This document shows, one piece after another, positions 1 through 7,899 of a stretch of 64,000 nt of DNA. The notes below the pieces were generated by a model. The model was given only the letters and a program-made list of their open reading frames with translations, was not told the DNA's origin and did not search any database. The position numbers were made by a program, and so were the translations under genes. This stretch comes from UBA2020 sp964551435 (GTDB lineage Bacteria; Pseudomonadota; Alphaproteobacteria; Micavibrionales; UBA2020): contig CAZKBS010000001.1 in assembly GCA_964551435.1 (NCBI GenBank), forward strand, positions 1-64,000, in the 5' to 3' direction. How positions within the stretch are numbered: position 1 is the first letter of the stretch; each line of letters opens with the position of its first letter.

Positions 1-81
1 TCTGTCTGCCTCGTCGCCGCTCTCATATAGTGGATTTAATGAGTCTTGGCCCTAAACATTTCTTCCCCCGAAGAAGAGCAG

Positions 82-118
82 CCCGCCGCAAGGACGCCTT
101 CCCTTGCGGCGGGTTTTT
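82..118 (+). terminator. Rho-independent terminator of an off-window gene
   Basis: A perfect 12-bp stem (82-93 with 102-113, arm CCCGCCGCAAGG) with an 8-base loop is followed by five T on the plus strand. It would end a rightward transcript that starts before the window. On the minus strand there is no clean U-run, so it serves the dehydrogenase gene at 141-1410 weakly at best. Bases 1-81 hold no gene that I can support. Confidence 0.8.
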
Positions 119-140
119 CTTGCGCGGGCTCGAGCGGCGA

Positions 141-1410
141 TTAGGCCGCTTTCTCCTGCAGAGCGTCGAGGCCGTAGAAAATATTGCAATAGGCCATGTA
201 ATCCCCCGCAAGATCAGGGCGCACGCCGAGCGAATTGACAAGGCGCGCGAGCCGGCGGGCATTTTCTTCGACCTTTGCCATCGTCATATTTTTGGCAGCC
301 GCGACATTGGCGCGGGTTTTCGCGTTCTCTTCTGCGCTGATTTGCGACGTCATTTCAACGAAGGCTGCGATGATACCGCCAGAATTGGCGATGACATCGG
401 GAACAAGCTTGACACCTTTTTTTGAAAAGAATTTCATGCGCCTCATCCGTCGTCGGGTTGTTCGCCCCCTCGGCAACAAAAGCGGCTTTGACCTTATCGG
501 CGTTATCTTTGCGCAGCACGTCTTCCATCGCGCAGGGGAAAACAACATCGACGGCGGCGTAAAGCGCATCGTCACTGGCAGCGGATATTTTATCGGCCTC
601 CGCCTCCAGCAGCTTCTGCGCCTCTTCACGCTTTTGATGCGACAGGGCATCTATCAGCGCGGTCGATGGCGCCGCACGCAGCAACCACGTGCCGCCGAAT
701 TTCGGGTCAGACACGCAGGCGAGCTTGCCGCCGAATTCGCTGAAATAGCGGATAACCGCCGCGCCCATCGCCCCTGTGCCCTGCACGGAAAAAGTTTTGC
801 CCGCAGCGGCGCCGCCATTCTCGGCAATCAGCGTGCGCGCCGCAACGGCAACGCCTAGCCCCGCGATGCCTTCCTTATCGTAATCGGTGCCGCCCATATC
901 GACCGGTTTGCCGGTGAAGCTGCGGCGGCTGCCCAGCTGTTCGCAGGCCCATATCGCGTTTTTGGGCGGGATGCAGCCGACGTCATAGCCAAAGCCGCCG
1001 AAGACGCCGCCATTTTCATGCAGCACGGGGCGGCACAGTTCGACAAATCTTTTGTATTTCCGTTCATAGGCGGGGTCAGCGCTGTCGATTTTCAGGCCGG
1101 ATTTCGCACCGCCCAGCGGCAGGCCCGCCGCCGCATTTTTTTCGGCCATCGCGCGGGCCAGCCGCTTGACGTCATCCAGCGTCAGGGTTTTCAGCACGCG
1201 CGTACCGCCCTTGCCGCAGGCGTGCAGCGGGCCGCCATTGCTGATGCCCGTATTCCAGACAACGACATATCCCTCGACGCCTTCGGCGGGGTCGCGCACG
1301 GTCAGCTCCAGCTCCGGCTCCATGGCGCGGAAACGGGCGCGCAGTGCCTCAAGTTCTTTGTGAAATTCCACGGCTGTGGTCGGGACGGAAAAAGCAGCAG
1401 TCGCAGTCAT
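141..1410 (-). CDS. Glu/Leu/Phe/Val dehydrogenase, frameshifted near its 3' end
   Basis: NAD(P)-dependent amino-acid dehydrogenase of the Glu/Leu/Phe/Val family, which reversibly deaminates an amino acid to its 2-oxo acid in the cytoplasm. The dimerisation domain carries the substrate-lysine motif GGAKSG (residues 100-105), and the Rossmann domain carries QGTGAMG (about 210-216). The start ATG at 1410 follows AGGGAG. The reading frame breaks in a run of seven A (plus-strand T at 417-423). Upstream frame: ...EILFKK. Downstream frame: GVKLVPDVIANSGG... to the stop at 141. Six A would restore one protein of about 423 residues, a normal length for the family. Both parts are well conserved, so a sequencing indel or a recent mutation is more likely than decay. 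Transcriptional slippage at A7 is possible. Substrate (Glu, Leu or Phe) is not settled. Confidence 0.85.
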
Positions 1411-1527
1411 GGCAAGGGCTCCCTGGATAATACGCCTGAATAAAACTATTCAAAAATCTAGCATGCAGTCCCTGCATCCGCAGTAAAAAACCCCTGCCCG
1501 CAGCGCAGCAAAAGAGGATTTCCATGC

Positions 1528-1559
1528 AAAAACGCCGCCCAGACAAAGGCGGCGTTTTT
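1528..1559 (-). terminator. Bidirectional Rho-independent terminator
   Basis: A perfect 12-bp inverted repeat (1528-1539 with 1548-1559, arm AAAAACGCCGCC) with an 8-base loop gives a GC stem flanked by A5 and T5. It can work in both directions. It lies just after the stop of the minus-strand exported protein gene at 1590-2684, which it most likely ends. Confidence 0.85.
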
Positions 1560-1589
1560 GGCAAAATTCTTTTGGTAAAGAACTGCGGA

Positions 1590-2684
1590 TTACATCTGAC
1601 CGATCAAATCCTGCATGGTGGCCATAGGGTCTATGGTCGGCACCGCCGGCCAGCTGGGCATGGCCCCGGGGCCGGAAAGCACGCCAGTGGTCAAGTCATC
1701 CAGCGCATCCTGAATGATTGTCGAGTTCGCCTCGGAGAAAATCTCGGTCAACAGGCGCGGACCCGGCTCTCCGAAGGTATAGGGGATGGTACCACTGAGC
1801 ATTTCGAACATCGAGAAATAGGGCGTGCCGCGCTCGACGGCGCTGCCGATCAGGCTGCGGAAATCCTCGGGAAAATCGTTACCCCAAAGCTGGGAGATGC
1901 GCGAGCATTCGCCCTCCGGCGTTGCGGCGGAGACCAGACTGGTTATAGCGCTGCTGATAGCATCGGTAATCGACTGGACGATGCTGTTGATGGCGTTGGT
2001 GATCGCGGATACGGCGGAGCTGATGAAGTTGTTGATGGTCTGCCAGGCCGAATTGATCGCGGTTACCGCAGCCTGAATAACCGCCGGCGTTGAAACCCCC
2101 AGCAGCGTCAATGCCGTGTTCAGGATACTGTAGTAGCTGTTAAGGTCGGCGACATACCCGTTGAGCGTGGCCAGCGGCCCTGCGATACTGTCGAGGATCG
2201 GCTGGATAGTATCATTTACAAACGCGTTGACGTAGCCCATGACAGTCGCACCCAGCGCCTGCGAAAGGGAGTCTGTAAAGTTGTTGGCATGTTCCTGAAC
2301 TGTCGGCGTGACAACAGCATCAAGACCTTTGATCAGTTTGGTGCTGGCGCCGAAATCAGGGAAAGAGCTGGTGCCGAAAACGGATTCAACCGCGGCAGGC
2401 ACGTTCGTGGGGGTAACGTCGGAAAAAATCCCGCCGAGGCGCGCAGTCAAAGCCATGGCATGGTCAAAACACGTCATACCGGGCGCGTTATCATTCTGGG
2501 GCGTGTTCTGCTTTGTATGCGCGTTGCCTTCAATACGCTTGGCTTCGGCGTGGTTTTCAGCGGCCTGTTCGGCTTCCGGCGGGCAGCCGGGATTGCTTTG
2601 CGCATGCGCAAAATTGGCGGTGAACCCGAGCCCGAGCCCGATGAACAACACCACCGCAAAAGACAGAAGATTGTTTTTTGTCAT
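1590..2684 (-). CDS. Exported three-cysteine family protein, copy 1
   Basis: Protein of 364 residues with no function that I recognise. It starts with a Sec signal peptide (hydrophobic run, then ANFAHAQ), so the mature protein should be outside the inner membrane. A first Cys follows in NPGCPP, then a charged helix, then GMTCFDHAM and RLGGIFSDV. The middle is a long run of Ala/Ser/Ile-rich helices (SAITNAINSIVQSI-like). After it come GECSRISQLWGN and RGTPYFSM, and the end is DLIGQM. It is a clear paralog of the gene at 20759-21832 (shared GMTCFDHA, FGTSSFPDFGASTKL, SQLWGN/AQLWGN, MPSW and IGQM) and a distant one of 21882-22589. The ATG at 2684 was chosen because it puts the signal peptide at the N-terminus. 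An earlier in-frame start at 2708 adds only eight residues. Confidence 0.8.
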   Translation of the reverse strand: MTKNNLLSFAVVLFIGLGLGFTANFAHAQSNPGCPPEAEQAAENHAEAKRIEGNAHTKQNTPQNDNAPGMTCFDHAMALTARLGGIFSDVTPTNVPAAVESVFGTSSFPDFGASTKLIKGLDAVVTPTVQEHANNFTDSLSQALGATVMGYVNAFVNDTIQPILDSIAGPLATLNGYVADLNSYYSILNTALTLLGVSTPAVIQAAVTAINSAWQTINNFISSAVSAITNAINSIVQSITDAISSAITSLVSAATPEGECSRISQLWGNDFPEDFRSLIGSAVERGTPYFSMFEMLSGTIPYTFGEPGPRLLTEIFSEANSTIIQDALDDLTTGVLSGPGAMPSWPAVPTIDPMATMQDLIGQM

Positions 2685-2928
2685 TGGACCGACCCACATA
2701 AACAGCACGGGAGCTTATACCCGACTCACCCGCGCAAGCGCAGTTTTGAAGCCTATTTTATTAGTTTACCAAAAATTTGAATAAAATGTAATCTAATTCA
2801 CCTTTTTAAATGTTATGTATCTGATTTTAAATGATTTATATGTCCACCCCGCCAAAATGTTCCGCCACCGCCAGCGGTGACCGTTCGCGCACCCCTTTAT
2901 TATGACCGAAAATATGAAAATTATGGGA

Positions 2929-3528
2929 TTAGTTAAAATTCTGCGGGTTCTTTTGCAGGTTGCTGCGGATACTCTCGACGGTACCCGGCGACATATCTTT
3001 CATCTGCTCCGCCAGTGCCTTCAGCCGCTTGAAGGATGTCGGCAGGCAGTTGTCGGGGACGTCAGCCGCCTGCTCCACAATCAGCGCCGCCAGCTCGCCG
3101 AACATCAATACCGGCAAATGGGTTTTACGCATCATGTCGTCGTGCAGCGCGCCGGTAATCAGGGCCTCTCCTTTATGTGTGACGATTTCTGCGCCGATTT
3201 TTTCGAACAATCCGCAAACGGCTGCCGTCTCTTCGCAACGCTGCGTAACAATGCAGGTGCGGTTGGTGCGCGGGCTTTGCGGACCGAACATCGGGTGAAT
3301 GCCCGTCACGCGGGGGCTGTAGCGTAGGCAATCTTCATTCGGCTGCGCCTGAACGGAACACAGATTGACCAGATGCTTGCCCGCATGCGCCGCCGCAACA
3401 ACCGGCACGGCAGACACCGGCACAGCCAGCAAAACGGTATCGGCGTCTTCGCTGATTTCCGCATAGGGCGCCAGCTCGGTCATAAGGAACGCGCCGAATA
3501 CGCCACGGCCAATAATATTGATTTTCAT
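2929..3528 (-). CDS. Short prephenate dehydrogenase-like protein (TyrA family)
   Basis: Protein of 199 residues that looks like the nucleotide-binding part of prephenate/arogenate dehydrogenases, which make the tyrosine precursor. Seen in the sequence: an N-terminal Rossmann start with GRGVFG, TVLLAVPVSAVP, VNLCSVQ at the place of the usual DxxSVK, and GIHPMFGP with the family's substrate-site His. The family usually runs to about 280-370 residues with a helical dimer domain. Here only a short helical tail follows, and no ACT domain. It may be a trimmed TyrA with changed activity or a TyrA-like oxidoreductase. It stands alone; no aromatic-pathway gene is next to it (aroE is at 57.7-58.5 kb). 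Confidence 0.65.
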   Translation of the reverse strand: MKINIIGRGVFGAFLMTELAPYAEISEDADTVLLAVPVSAVPVVAAAHAGKHLVNLCSVQAQPNEDCLRYSPRVTGIHPMFGPQSPRTNRTCIVTQRCEETAAVCGLFEKIGAEIVTHKGEALITGALHDDMMRKTHLPVLMFGELAALIVEQAADVPDNCLPTSFKRLKALAEQMKDMSPGTVESIRSNLQKNPQNFN

Positions 3529-3691
3529 GATGTCCTCTTGATACCCGCCCGGCCGCAGGGATGAAGTATAAATATTATATCGAGCCGCTTCGATACTGAT
3601 ACGTTTCCGCCAAAGGCAAAGTCAACGCCTATAAGGCGACACAGGAACACGCCAAAGACAAAGAAATTTGTTTATTATTTCAGTGGAAAAA

Positions 3692-3768
3692 TGGCGCGCC
3701 CGAAGAGATTCGAACTCCTAACCTTCTGATCCGTAGTCAGATGCTCTATCCAGTTGAGCTACGGGCGC
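3692..3768 (-). tRNA. tRNA-Arg (anticodon ACG)
   Basis: A 77-base cloverleaf can be drawn on the minus strand. The acceptor stem GCGCCCG pairs with CGGGCGC, followed by G and an encoded CCA. The anticodon stem TCTGA/TCAGA holds a loop with ACG (plus-strand 3732-3734). The T-arm has GTTCGAATC. ACG is normally edited to ICG by TadA, which is encoded at 7441-7899. Confidence 0.95.
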
Positions 3769-4048
3769 ATGCCTGCGGTAAACCGCATTTGGAGCGGCGC
3801 GGGGCAGAGCCGCTCACGCCGGTTTCTGGTTTCTATAAGATTCTGCCGCGAAGGGCAAGTGTCTTTTGAAGGATTCTTGCCGATCGCGTCCACCGCGGTC
3901 GGACAGGCGGCCCGTTCACCCCCGCCCGCCGCAGGAGAGGCAGGCAGGATTTTTGGGCTTTTTCATTATGTTAACCGCAAAGAGCTGCCGGAGCGTGTCC
4001 AATCGGCACTGTTTGACTAAAAAAGCAGACATCAGCCCCATTCTGCGG

Positions 4049-4076
4049 ATTCAATATTGAATAGATTCAAGAATCT
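4049..4076. repeat. Two abutting short palindromes upstream of the lipoprotein gene
   Basis: ATTCAATATTGAAT (4049-4062) is a perfect 14-base palindrome. AGATTCAAGAATCT (4063-4076) follows directly as a second one. They lie about 75 bases before the start of the lipoprotein gene at 4152, in an AT-rich patch of the otherwise empty 3769-4151 stretch. The layout would suit a dimeric repressor or activator, but no regulator is identified and no -35/-10 pair is clear. Nothing else is evident in this gap. Confidence 0.4.
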
Positions 4077-4151
4077 GGTTTAAAAAGGACAGTAATCCCG
4101 CGCCCCTCCGGCCTTCCGGATACGCCCCATTTTTAAAACGAGGTGACAACC

Positions 4152-5300
4152 TTGCCGACCGTGACATTCCGCACCCTTCTTCCCGCCTGCGCGCTTGCGA
4201 TGATGCTGAGCGCCTGCCACGCCGATGGCCACAGCAGCACCCAGACCTCGTCCGGCAATCGCATGCCCGGTCTTGTTGTCAGCAACGAACCGCCGCCGGA
4301 AGTCATCTACCGCCGCGGCTCACGCGATACGGTGTTGGCAGGACAAGAATCCTCCGCACTGCGCGGCTACAGCTCGCAGAACATCGAAACGCTGGTCACG
4401 CGCAAAGTCGGCGAACTGCGCCGCGATCTGGACAATTTGGCGCGTAACACGAACGGCTATGGCGAGCGTCTCAAAACCCTGCAAGTAAAAAGCGACGCTG
4501 CGGCGGCGCAATACTACGAGCAGGTCGCAACCATCAATACCGAACTGCAGGCAGGTTCCACCCCCGGCAACCCGATTCTGGTCGAACGCTGGAACACCGC
4601 GCAGGAACGTCTGGAAGCTCTGTCGCAAAACGCCGCACACCTGAACGGTCTTGCCAATGACCTTGCCAACGAAGCGTCCAAGGCATCGTATCTGCAGGAA
4701 AACGTCCGCGCGGCCTATGGCCTGTCGGGCGCGGTGAAAGAAGACCACGTCAAGCTGCGCGCGCTTGAAGACGAAGTGAACCAGACCATCGTCACGCTCA
4801 ACCGCCTGCTGACATCGACCAGCGACGAAATCAACCGCCGCCAAGCATATCTGCGCACGGAAAAGCTGAACCTGCAAACGCTATCGCTGGCTGTCGCCAA
4901 CGGCGAACTGTATGGTCAGAACCTGTCGAACAGCCTGTTCAAACGCGCAACGCAGGAAGCGACCACGTTCTCCGCCCCCGCCGCGCAGAACCCTGCCACG
5001 CGCCGCCCGCTGGTCATTATCCGCTTTGACCGCAGCAACGTGAACTATGAGCAGGCGCTCTATACCGCCGTCAGCCAAGCACTGGAAAAATATCCGGCTG
5101 CCAAATTCGACCTCGTCGCGGTCAGCCCCGCACAGGGCAACGCCGCCGAACTCGCGCTGGCATCTACCGAAGCGCGCAAGAACGGTGAAGCCGTTCTGCG
5201 TTCGCTGACCCAAATGGGCTTGCCGCTGGAGCGTGTGCGCCTGAACGCCGCCAACAGCAGCAGCGTGCGCAACAGCGAAGTGCATCTGTACCTGCAATAA
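4152..5300 (+). CDS. Coiled-coil lipoprotein with OmpA-like C-terminus
   Basis: Predicted lipoprotein of 382 residues. The N-terminal hydrophobic stretch ends in the lipobox LSAC, so the Cys should be lipidated. Residues of about 90-260 are charged, Leu/Asn-rich helices typical of coiled coils (DLDNLARN, LEDEVNQTIVTLNRLL). The last ~95 residues (from PLVIIRFDRSNVNYEQ) look like an OmpA/Pal-type fold, with many KxxGEAVxxxL-type features, though the peptidoglycan-binding residues are not all plain. A role in tethering outer membrane to cell wall is inferred. TTG at 4152 is preferred because GAGG sits 8 bases before it; GTG at 4143 overlaps that same site. It stands alone, with its own terminator. 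Confidence 0.7.
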   Translation: MPTVTFRTLLPACALAMMLSACHADGHSSTQTSSGNRMPGLVVSNEPPPEVIYRRGSRDTVLAGQESSALRGYSSQNIETLVTRKVGELRRDLDNLARNTNGYGERLKTLQVKSDAAAAQYYEQVATINTELQAGSTPGNPILVERWNTAQERLEALSQNAAHLNGLANDLANEASKASYLQENVRAAYGLSGAVKEDHVKLRALEDEVNQTIVTLNRLLTSTSDEINRRQAYLRTEKLNLQTLSLAVANGELYGQNLSNSLFKRATQEATTFSAPAAQNPATRRPLVIIRFDRSNVNYEQALYTAVSQALEKYPAAKFDLVAVSPAQGNAAELALASTEARKNGEAVLRSLTQMGLPLERVRLNAANSSSVRNSEVHLYLQ

Positions 5301-5345
5301 CCCGCACGGCGGCTGTTACAGACGGAAATTTATTTCTACACAAGG

Positions 5346-5387
5346 ACAGGCGCCTGACTATATGATGGTCGGGCGCCTGTTTTTTTT
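5346..5387 (+). terminator. Rho-independent terminator after the lipoprotein gene
   Basis: A 13-bp stem (5346-5358 with 5368-5380, one G-T pair; arm ACAGGCGCC) is followed by a run of eight T. It ends the lipoprotein transcript and lies about 20 bases before the antiporter start. Confidence 0.85.
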
Positions 5388-5407
5388 ACTGCTACTGAAG
5401 GATCTAC

Positions 5408-6625
5408 ATGGAACATTATCTCGACCAGCTGACCGCCATCGCCATGGTAACCACCGTGGCACTGATGTGCGGGCTGGCCCTGATACGTATCCGTCAGCCG
5501 GCGATTGTCGGTTATATTCTGGCTGGTCTGGTTCTTGGCCCCACGGGGCTCGGGTTTGTTTCCAACACGGAAACCGTCAAGCTGCTCGCGGAACTGGGCG
5601 TCATCATGCTGCTGTTCATCATCGGCATGGAGCTGAACATGCGCAGTTTCCGCGCCGTATATAAAACGGCGCTGGCCACTGTCGCGATGCAGGTCACCGC
5701 CGCGGTTGGCATTTTCGCGCTGCTGGGTTTCTTCCTCGACTGGTCGATACAGAAAATCCTGCTGTTCAGCTTTGCAACGGCGCTGTCCTCGACGGCGGTC
5801 TCGATTAAGATCCTCGAAGAGACAGACGACCTGAAAACCCCCGTCGGACGCACGACGATTTCCGTACTGATCGCGCAGGACCTTGCCGTCATCCCGATGA
5901 TGCTGATCGTTGGCGCCTTCGCCGCGACGGGCGATGCGGAATCGGCAGGGCGCGCCATTCTGGTCAAACTTGGCATGGCCGTCGGCCTGATGCTGGTGGT
6001 GATGTGGTTTCTTTCACGCCGCGAACAGATAGAAATGCCCGGATCCAAATGGGTTATTTCGCGCCCTGAAATCGTGCCGCTGGCGGCGATGGCCTTTTGC
6101 TTCAGCTGGGCGACGCTGTCGGGCGCAGCGGGGCTATCCGCTGCTTACGGCGCGTTTATCGCGGGTATGATTATTGGCAACTCCAGCATCCGCGAGGTGA
6201 TGCACCACGCGGCAGAGCCGATACAAACCATTCTGCTGATGGTATTTTTCCTCTCGGTCGGCCTGCTCATCGACCTCAACTTCATCCGTGAAAACTGGGT
6301 GCATGTGCTGATCGTGCTAACCATCGTGACGGTTTTGAAAACCGCCGCGAACATCCTCATCCTGCATTGGCTGGGCGAGCCGTGGGAGCGTTCGTTCCAC
6401 AGCGGCGTGGTCATGGGGCAGGTCGGCGAGTTTTCGTTCATCCTCGCCGCGATGGGGCTTTCGGTACATGTTATTACCGCCGACGGCTACCGCCTGATGA
6501 TTGCCGTTATCGCGCTGAGCCTGCTGATCAGCCCGATGTGGCTGATGATCGCGCGCCGTCTGCATGACATGGCCATCCATCGCCTGACCGGCCACCTGCC
6601 GCAGCCCGCGCCGGACGACCTTTAA
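5408..6625 (+). CDS. Cation:proton antiporter, CPA2/KefB type
   Basis: Inner-membrane protein of 405 residues, hydrophobic throughout with about 12-13 membrane helices. Family features seen: IRQPAIVGYILAGLVLGPTGLG in helices 1-2, LGVIMLLFIIGMEL, the unwound-helix stretch ATALSSTAVSIKILEE, and LIAQDLAVIPMM with the conserved Gln-Asp. It should exchange K+ or Na+ for H+. It lacks the C-terminal RCK/TrkA-N domain found in full KefB/KefC (~600 residues), so it is the short transporter-only form and would not be gated by glutathione adducts through that domain. The ion cannot be told from sequence. It stands as a single gene after a terminator. Confidence 0.9.
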   Translation: MEHYLDQLTAIAMVTTVALMCGLALIRIRQPAIVGYILAGLVLGPTGLGFVSNTETVKLLAELGVIMLLFIIGMELNMRSFRAVYKTALATVAMQVTAAVGIFALLGFFLDWSIQKILLFSFATALSSTAVSIKILEETDDLKTPVGRTTISVLIAQDLAVIPMMLIVGAFAATGDAESAGRAILVKLGMAVGLMLVVMWFLSRREQIEMPGSKWVISRPEIVPLAAMAFCFSWATLSGAAGLSAAYGAFIAGMIIGNSSIREVMHHAAEPIQTILLMVFFLSVGLLIDLNFIRENWVHVLIVLTIVTVLKTAANILILHWLGEPWERSFHSGVVMGQVGEFSFILAAMGLSVHVITADGYRLMIAVIALSLLISPMWLMIARRLHDMAIHRLTGHLPQPAPDDL

Positions 6626-6652
6626 GCCGAGCCGCTGGCGGCCACTAAGCTG

Positions 6653-7423
6653 TTATTTTTCGCTGAAGAATTTCCCGACCGCATGGGCGATGACCTGCGG
6701 TTCGACTTCCTCGACCGCGCCGACGGGCATCTTGCCCAGATGGAACGGGCCGTAGGATTCACGGATAAGGCGGTTCACCTCCACCCCGAAATGCGACAGC
6801 ACGCGGCGGATTTCGCGGTTCTTGCCTTCGTGCAGTGTCATGTGCAGCCAGACGTTGGCGCCCTGCTGTTTATCCAGCTCCACCTTGATGGGGCCGTAAT
6901 GCACGCCATCGACAGTGACGCCTTTGGCCAGCGCACGGATCATCCCCTCGCCCACGCGTCCAAACGCGCGCACGCGGTATTGCCGCGACCAACCCGTGGC
7001 CGGCAGCTCCAGATGCCGCGAGAGGGCGCCGTCATTGGTCAGCAGCAAAAGCCCTTCGCTGTTCAAATCGAGCCGCCCGACGGAAATCACCCGCGGCATG
7101 TCGGCGGGCAAATGCTGGAAAATCGTATCGCGCCCCTGCTCGTCACGGTGGCTGGTCACCAGCCCCGCGGGCTTATGGTAACGCCAGAGGCGCGTGGCAG
7201 GCGCATCACCAATGCGGCGGCCATCGACCACAATCGTATCGGCAGCAGTGACCAGTACGGCGGGGGTTTCAAGGATTTTGCCGTTCAGCATCACGCGGCC
7301 CTCGGCAATCCAGCGTTCCGCATCGCGGCGCGAACATACGCCCGCACGCGCCAGACGCTTGGCGATGCGCTCGCCCTTGCTGCCGGTATCTTCGATTTCG
7401 CTGTTTTGCTCTTCGCCGTTCAT
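6653..7423 (-). CDS. rluB: RsuA/RluB-family rRNA pseudouridine synthase
   Basis: Enzyme of 256 residues that isomerises a uridine in rRNA. An S4 RNA-binding domain (about residues 18-65, with AKRLARAGVCSRRDAERWI) precedes the catalytic domain. The active-site motif is GRLDLNSEGLLLLTND, with the catalytic Asp at about 119. Near the end comes LHEGKNREIRRVLSHFG, typical of the RsuA branch. RluB (23S U2605) is the likeliest member, but RluE, RluF or RsuA cannot be ruled out. It is transcribed away from tadA, with only 17 bases between the two starts, so they share a promoter region. Confidence 0.9.
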   Translation of the reverse strand: MNGEEQNSEIEDTGSKGERIAKRLARAGVCSRRDAERWIAEGRVMLNGKILETPAVLVTAADTIVVDGRRIGDAPATRLWRYHKPAGLVTSHRDEQGRDTIFQHLPADMPRVISVGRLDLNSEGLLLLTNDGALSRHLELPATGWSRQYRVRAFGRVGEGMIRALAKGVTVDGVHYGPIKVELDKQQGANVWLHMTLHEGKNREIRRVLSHFGVEVNRLIRESYGPFHLGKMPVGAVEEVEPQVIAHAVGKFFSEK

Positions 7424-7440
7424 TCTGCTAATTTATAGGA

Positions 7441-7899
7441 ATGCAGGCAGAAAACAAATACATGATGCGCGCGCAGGCGCTGGCGGCACAGGCCGCGGCA
7501 CAGGGCGAAATCCCCGTCGGCGCCGTGCTGGTCGATAGCACCAGCGGCGAGATTATTGCCGAAGCCCATAACCTGACCGAACGCGACAGCGATGCGACCG
7601 CCCATGCCGAAATGATTGTGCTGCGCGGCGGCGGCGCCCAAAAAGGCAGCCCCAGACTGGCCGATTGCGACCTTTATGTGACGCTGGAGCCCTGCGCGAT
7701 GTGCGCGGCGGCGATTTCCTTCGCCCGCATCCGCCGGCTTTATTTCGGCGCCTATGACCCCAAGGGGGGCGGCGTCGAGCATGGCGGCGCGTTTTACAGC
7801 CAGCCCACCTGCCACCACCGCCCCGAAGTCTATGGCGGCATCCACGAGCAGGACTGCGCGCAGCTGCTGAAAGATTTTTTCAAGGATAAACGCACATGA
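7441..7899 (+). CDS. tadA: tRNA-specific adenosine deaminase
   Basis: Zinc deaminase of 152 residues that turns A34 of tRNA-Arg(ACG) into inosine, so that one tRNA reads CGU, CGC and CGA. Seen: HAE (55-57), with the proton-shuttle Glu, and PCAMC (84-88), which supplies the two zinc Cys. Its substrate, tRNA-Arg(ACG), is encoded at 3692-3768. It overlaps the xseA start by four bases (ATGA), so the two are likely translationally coupled. Divergent from the rluB-like gene. Confidence 0.95.
   Translation: MQAENKYMMRAQALAAQAAAQGEIPVGAVLVDSTSGEIIAEAHNLTERDSDATAHAEMIVLRGGGAQKGSPRLADCDLYVTLEPCAMCAAAISFARIRRLYFGAYDPKGGGVEHGGAFYSQPTCHHRPEVYGGIHEQDCAQLLKDFFKDKRT

Noticed and set aside
30..425. Rightward open frame at the left edge
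   Set aside because: It runs across a terminator and antisense to a conserved dehydrogenase; no ribosome site or family match.
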